Assembly: GCA_002256245.1 (NCBI GenBank)
Contig: NKIU01000002.1
Coordinates: 310,001 to 374,000, forward strand
Direction of reading: 5' to 3'
From: Pseudorhodobacter sp. PARRP1
Lineage (GTDB): Bacteria > Pseudomonadota > Alphaproteobacteria > Rhodobacterales > Rhodobacteraceae
Length of the DNA stretch: 64,000 nt
Below, piece after piece: positions 61,087-64,000 of the stretch (position 1 is the first letter of the stretch; each line of letters opens with the position of its first letter). Position numbers and translations under genes: made by a program. Below the pieces are notes generated by a model, which saw only the letters and a program-made list of their open reading frames with translations, made no database searches and had not been told where the DNA came from.

Positions 61087-61118
61087 CGCGCCGGGATATT
61101 TTAGCCAATGTGAAAGCC
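61087..61118. repeat. Intergenic repeat family 1, decayed copy F
   Basis: CGCCGGGATATTTTAGCC followed by AATGTGAAAGCCCT. It resembles, in opposite orientation, the left flank of copy D at 35536-35567. It ends exactly at the stop of the aminotransferase gene. Confidence 0.6.
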
Positions 61119-62243
61119 CTAGCGGCGCAGCAGTTTTGTCAGCGCTGCGATCAGGGTTTCGGTGCCTGCCATCGTGGTCAGATTGCCGGGTGAGAGACGC
61201 AGGGTCTGGCTGCGGGCGTCGGTGGTGATGCCTTGGGCGCGCAGTTTGTTGACCACTTCGGCTGCCGGATGGCTGTCGGGCAGGCGCAGCATCACCGAGC
61301 CGCCGCGTTTTTCGGGCGCGCGTGGCGTCAGCATCGTCAGGTTCAGCGCATCGGCGGCTTCGATCAGTTTCGCGGTCAGTGCGCGGTTGTGCGCGAGCAG
61401 CGCAGACTGATCTTGCGTGGCGTGCCAATCCAGCGCGGGCAGGCTGGCCAGCGCCGCCATGGTGCCGGGGGTGCCATTGTCAAAGCGGCGGATGTCGGGG
61501 GCGTATTGGAACGCGGTGATATCCCAGTTGAACGGATTGTCTTGGCTGAACCAGCCGCGCAGTTCAGGCTGGCAATGTGGCGTCAGGCGCGGGCTGACAT
61601 AAAGGATGCCTGCGCCGGGCGTGCCGCACATCCACTTGAGCGAGGTCGAGACGGTGAAATCCACCTCCGGGGCAATCACGTCATAGAGAATTAGCCCTGC
61701 CGCTTGGGTAATGTCGGTGCCAATCAGCGACCCCATGCGGCGGCCATGCGCGACCATGCGCTTGAGATCAATGCGGTGCGAGGTCAGCGACGACACCCAT
61801 GTCAGCAAGGCAAGGCCCACGTCGGGCGTCCACGCCTCGATAAAGTCGTCATCCTCGACATAGCCCATGCCTTGGCGCAGCGGCACGGTGTGCAGGGTGA
61901 AGCCGTATTTCTCGGCCATCCCGTTCAGCAAGAAGTGGTTCGACGGGAAGCAATCGGCCCCGACCAGCACGCGGCGCCCCCGCAGATGGCTTTCGGGCAG
62001 CGCGTTCAGCAGGGCGTGGAAGGCGGCGGTGACATTTTCGGTGGCGGTGATCGACTGCGCCGGGGCGTTCAGGATCGCGCGCCAGCGGTCGATGAAGCCT
62101 GCGCGTTTGCCCAAGGCATAGGCCCATTGGCTGTCATCGGGCTTGCCCCAGACGCTGGCAAATTCGGTCATCGCATGGGCGAGATCTTCGGTTTTGCCGG
62201 GATACATGCCGATGGAATGGTAGAGGAAATACGTGTCAGACAT
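61119..62243 (-). CDS. Aminotransferase class V-fold PLP enzyme, kynureninase-like
   Basis: PLP-dependent enzyme of 374 aa of the class V aminotransferase/kynureninase fold. The PLP Lys is in STSLKWMCGTPGAG near residue 217, with Asp in TDITQAAG near residue 190. The opening MSDTYFLYHSIGMYPG is unusual for kynureninase. It could be a kynureninase, a desulfurase or an uncharacterised lyase. ATG 62243 is chosen; a GTG at 62252 overlapping the upstream stop is an alternative. It is the last gene of an operon with 3-hydroxyacyl-CoA dehydrogenase and enoyl-CoA hydratase, so a catabolic role for an amino acid is likely. Confidence 0.82.
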   Translation of the reverse strand: MSDTYFLYHSIGMYPGKTEDLAHAMTEFASVWGKPDDSQWAYALGKRAGFIDRWRAILNAPAQSITATENVTAAFHALLNALPESHLRGRRVLVGADCFPSNHFLLNGMAEKYGFTLHTVPLRQGMGYVEDDDFIEAWTPDVGLALLTWVSSLTSHRIDLKRMVAHGRRMGSLIGTDITQAAGLILYDVIAPEVDFTVSTSLKWMCGTPGAGILYVSPRLTPHCQPELRGWFSQDNPFNWDITAFQYAPDIRRFDNGTPGTMAALASLPALDWHATQDQSALLAHNRALTAKLIEAADALNLTMLTPRAPEKRGGSVMLRLPDSHPAAEVVNKLRAQGITTDARSQTLRLSPGNLTTMAGTETLIAALTKLLRR

Positions 62244-62248
62244 GGGGT

Positions 62249-63358
62249 TCACCGGGTAAGATAGGGGGCAGGGGCGTAGCGGGGTTTCAAGGCCTCGGGG
62301 GCTTGCTGGGCGAGGGCTTGCAGGGTTTTCAGCACGGCTTCGTGGCCATGCTGCGCAAGCGCCTCAAACGGGCCGCGCGGGAAATTCAGGCCGAGTTTCA
62401 TTGCGGTATCAATGCCTTCGGGCGTGGTGCCGCCTTCGGCGAGCAGCCATGCGGCCTCGTTGATCAGGGTGGATTCGATGCGCAGGGCGATGTCTGGGTT
62501 GGGGTTGGCGGCCGTCTCGGCGGGATAGATAAAGCCGCGCCCGGTCTTGCGGCCAAGATCGCCCGAGGCGACTTGCGCGGTCAGGATCGGGAAAACATGG
62601 TAGCGCGGGTGTTTTTGCATCGCGGCATGCAGGCCTTGGGTGGCGGCAAGGTTGATGTCGGCGCCAATGAGGTCGATCAGCGCGAAGGGGCCAAGGCGGT
62701 AGCCCGCAGCGAGCATTGCGGCGTCAATCTCGGCGGCCTTGTGGCCTTCCGAGAGCAGGGCGAGCGCCTCGCCGTAATAGGGGCGCGCGCAGCGGTTGAC
62801 GATGAAACCGGGGCGGTCGGGGCATTGGATGGTGGTTTTGCCTGCGGTTTGGGTGATTTTTCCGGCGAGGGCGAGGGCGGCGGCCGAGGTGCCTGCGTGG
62901 GGCGCGAGTTCGACCAGTTTCATCGCGGTGGGCGGGTTGAAGAAATGCAGCGCAAGGATGCGGTCGGGGTGCGTGGCCGTGGCTGCGATGGCGGCGACCG
63001 GGATGGAGGAGGTGTTGGTGGCGAGGATCGTTGTGGCGGGGATGATGGCTTCGAGGCTGGCGAACAGGGCTTGTTTGGCGTCAAGGCGCTCGACAATCGC
63101 TTCGATGATCAGGGCGCAGGGGGCGAAATCTGACAGGGATTCGGCGATGTGCAGGTTGTTGAGGGTGGCGTCGCGGGCCTCTGGCGTCAGTTTGCCAGCG
63201 GTGACGCGGGCGTTTAGCGCCTGCTCCATCCGGTCGCGGGCATTGGCGCGGGCCGGGGCATGGGCGTCGGTGGCGATGGTGGGAAATCCCGCTGCCGCAA
63301 AGACTTGCGCGATCCCAAGGCCCATGGTGCCAAGGCCGATGATGCCGATGGTTTGCAT
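62249..63358 (-). CDS. 3-Hydroxyacyl-CoA dehydrogenase
   Basis: NAD-dependent dehydrogenase of 369 aa for 3-hydroxyacyl-CoA compounds. The NAD loop GIIGLGTMGLGIAQVFA is at residues 4-20. Catalytic His is in LALHFFNPPTAMKLVELA near residue 140, and CPDRPGFIVNR near residue 182 begins the first C-terminal domain. A second, partial 3HCDH domain occurs near residues 290-350 (INEAAWLLAEGGTTPEGIDTA). The length lies between the short Hbd type and the long PaaH type. It overlaps the next upstream gene by one base and is followed by the kynureninase-like gene. Confidence 0.92.
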   Translation of the reverse strand: MQTIGIIGLGTMGLGIAQVFAAAGFPTIATDAHAPARANARDRMEQALNARVTAGKLTPEARDATLNNLHIAESLSDFAPCALIIEAIVERLDAKQALFASLEAIIPATTILATNTSSIPVAAIAATATHPDRILALHFFNPPTAMKLVELAPHAGTSAAALALAGKITQTAGKTTIQCPDRPGFIVNRCARPYYGEALALLSEGHKAAEIDAAMLAAGYRLGPFALIDLIGADINLAATQGLHAAMQKHPRYHVFPILTAQVASGDLGRKTGRGFIYPAETAANPNPDIALRIESTLINEAAWLLAEGGTTPEGIDTAMKLGLNFPRGPFEALAQHGHEAVLKTLQALAQQAPEALKPRYAPAPYLTR

Positions 63359-64000
63359 TATGCGCCCCTGAAATCGGGTTTGCGTTTGGCGCGGAAGGCG
63401 GCGATGCCTTCGGCCTTGTCGGTGGTGTCCATCAGGGATTCGAAGGCGGCGCGTTCAAGGGTGAAGGCGCGGTGAGCCTCGTCGCCCGTCACAAGTGCTG
63501 CTTTGGCGGCTTGCAGGGCGAGGGGCGCGCGGAGGGCGATTTTGCTGGTCAGCGTGATGGCGTCTGTCAGGGCAGTGCCTTGCGCGCGGTAGGCGGCGAT
63601 GCCCCAAGCGTGGGCAGTTGCGGCGTCGATGATCTCACCCGTCAGAATCATCCGGCTGGCGCGGGCGCGGCCTGCCAGGGCCAGCAGGCGTTGCGTGCCG
63701 CCGGCACCGGGGATCATGCCAAGGTTGGTTTCGGGCAGGCCGAGTTTGGCGGTATCCCCTAGCACCATCAGGTCGGCCATCAGGGCGAGTTCCAGCCCGC
63801 CACCCAAGGCAAAGCCATCCACCGCTGCGATCAGCGGTTTGGGAAAGGCGCGGATGCTGGCCCAATGGGCTTTGCGCGGGTCAGCGGCGGCTTCAAGCGT
63901 GGTTTTGTGCTCGATTTCGCTGATGTCGGCACCTGCGGCGAAATTGCCCTCGGCGCCGTGGATCAGCGCCGCGCGGATGCTGGGATCGGCGCTCGCATCG
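63358..64000 (-). CDS. Enoyl-CoA hydratase/isomerase, 5' end beyond the window
   Basis: Partial gene: the frame runs open from the stop at 63358 to the window edge, giving the last 213 residues. The crotonase pattern is present: the oxyanion segment NFAAGADISEIE, then AAVDGFALGGGLELALMADL, and the later TNLGMIPGAGGTQRLLALAG-type block (here ETNLGMIPGAGGTQRLLAL). Hydration or isomerisation of an enoyl-CoA is expected. With the neighbouring dehydrogenase it makes a two-step beta-oxidation pair, perhaps for a breakdown product of an aromatic or amino acid. The missing N-terminus leaves the exact type open. Confidence 0.9.
   Translation of the reverse strand, partial: DASADPSIRAALIHGAEGNFAAGADISEIEHKTTLEAAADPRKAHWASIRAFPKPLIAAVDGFALGGGLELALMADLMVLGDTAKLGLPETNLGMIPGAGGTQRLLALAGRARASRMILTGEIIDAATAHAWGIAAYRAQGTALTDAITLTSKIALRAPLALQAAKAALVTGDEAHRAFTLERAAFESLMDTTDKAEGIAAFRAKRKPDFRGA

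Noticed and set aside
60884-61118. SAM riboswitch before metY
   Set aside because: I looked for a conserved pseudoknot layout on the minus strand but found only the CGGTCCC hairpin. Without a covariance search this cannot be claimed.

Overview
The window is a GC-rich, gene-dense stretch of alphaproteobacterial chromosome, almost certainly from the Rhodobacteraceae (Rhodobacter/Paracoccus-like). The evidence is the gene content: the DUF6476/RluA/RpoH neighbourhood, CarD, an FdVI-type [2Fe-2S] ferredoxin, DUF2842 and DUF1178 proteins, a four-gene Anbu operon, and two large Ala/Glu/Pro-rich proteins that look like typical Rhodobacterales orphans. Intergenic repeats of the kind common in this family also occur. 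I see no prophage, transposase, integrase, CRISPR array, rRNA or tRNA. Codon and base composition looks uniform, so this reads as core chromosome and not as an island.

Layout. 0.1-11 kb: purA, a DUF2842 membrane protein, an 897-residue acidic protein, thiamine pyrophosphokinase, a DMT exporter, L-serine dehydratase with a GST-like protein, an Nramp metal transporter with a Fur/Mur-type operator, and rpiA. 11-24 kb: glutathione reductase, the hflK-hflC-degP membrane proteolysis cluster, an HD phosphohydrolase with two small envelope genes, a ferredoxin, SDR, DUF1178, Nudix, an HDAC-like deacetylase, and a glycosyltransferase/Stealth phosphotransferase pair. 24-34 kb: a polyamine-type ABC transporter (potA-H-I plus two tandem substrate-binding paralogues) followed by an amidase, a second amidase and a hybrid histidine kinase. 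34-41 kb: DUF6476 and RluD-type pseudouridine synthase (divergent starts sharing a CATG), rpoH, psd-pssA, a Gfo/Idh oxidoreductase and oligoendopeptidase F. 41-46 kb: the Anbu operon (circularly permuted ATP-grasp, alpha-E, transglutaminase, Anbu). 46-54 kb: lipase-like hydrolase with SCP2 protein, TPR protein, SUV3-like helicase, S4 protein, fdxA, carD and a Kef-type antiporter. 54-64 kb: Lrp regulator divergent from hppD, a 1009-residue pilus/secretion-like fusion protein, SIMPL protein, O-acetylhomoserine sulfhydrylase, then a kynureninase-like aminotransferase with 3-hydroxyacyl-CoA dehydrogenase and a truncated enoyl-CoA hydratase at the window edge.

Themes. Amino-acid and amine catabolism recurs (sdaA, pot transporter with amidases, hppD, aminotransferase with beta-oxidation enzymes), together with redox and stress functions (gor, degP, hflKC, rpoH, ferredoxins, carD). 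The most interesting protein-coding locus is the Anbu operon: its parts suggest synthesis and trimming of a peptide or amide modification of unknown chemistry. It has been noted as a conserved gene set before, but to my knowledge its biochemical product is not established.

The space between genes carries three separate hairpin-forming repeat families, several of them at gene ends where they probably act as terminators or mRNA 3' stabilisers. These are the clearest structures that the gene annotation does not explain. All assignments are from reading the sequence; no database search was run.
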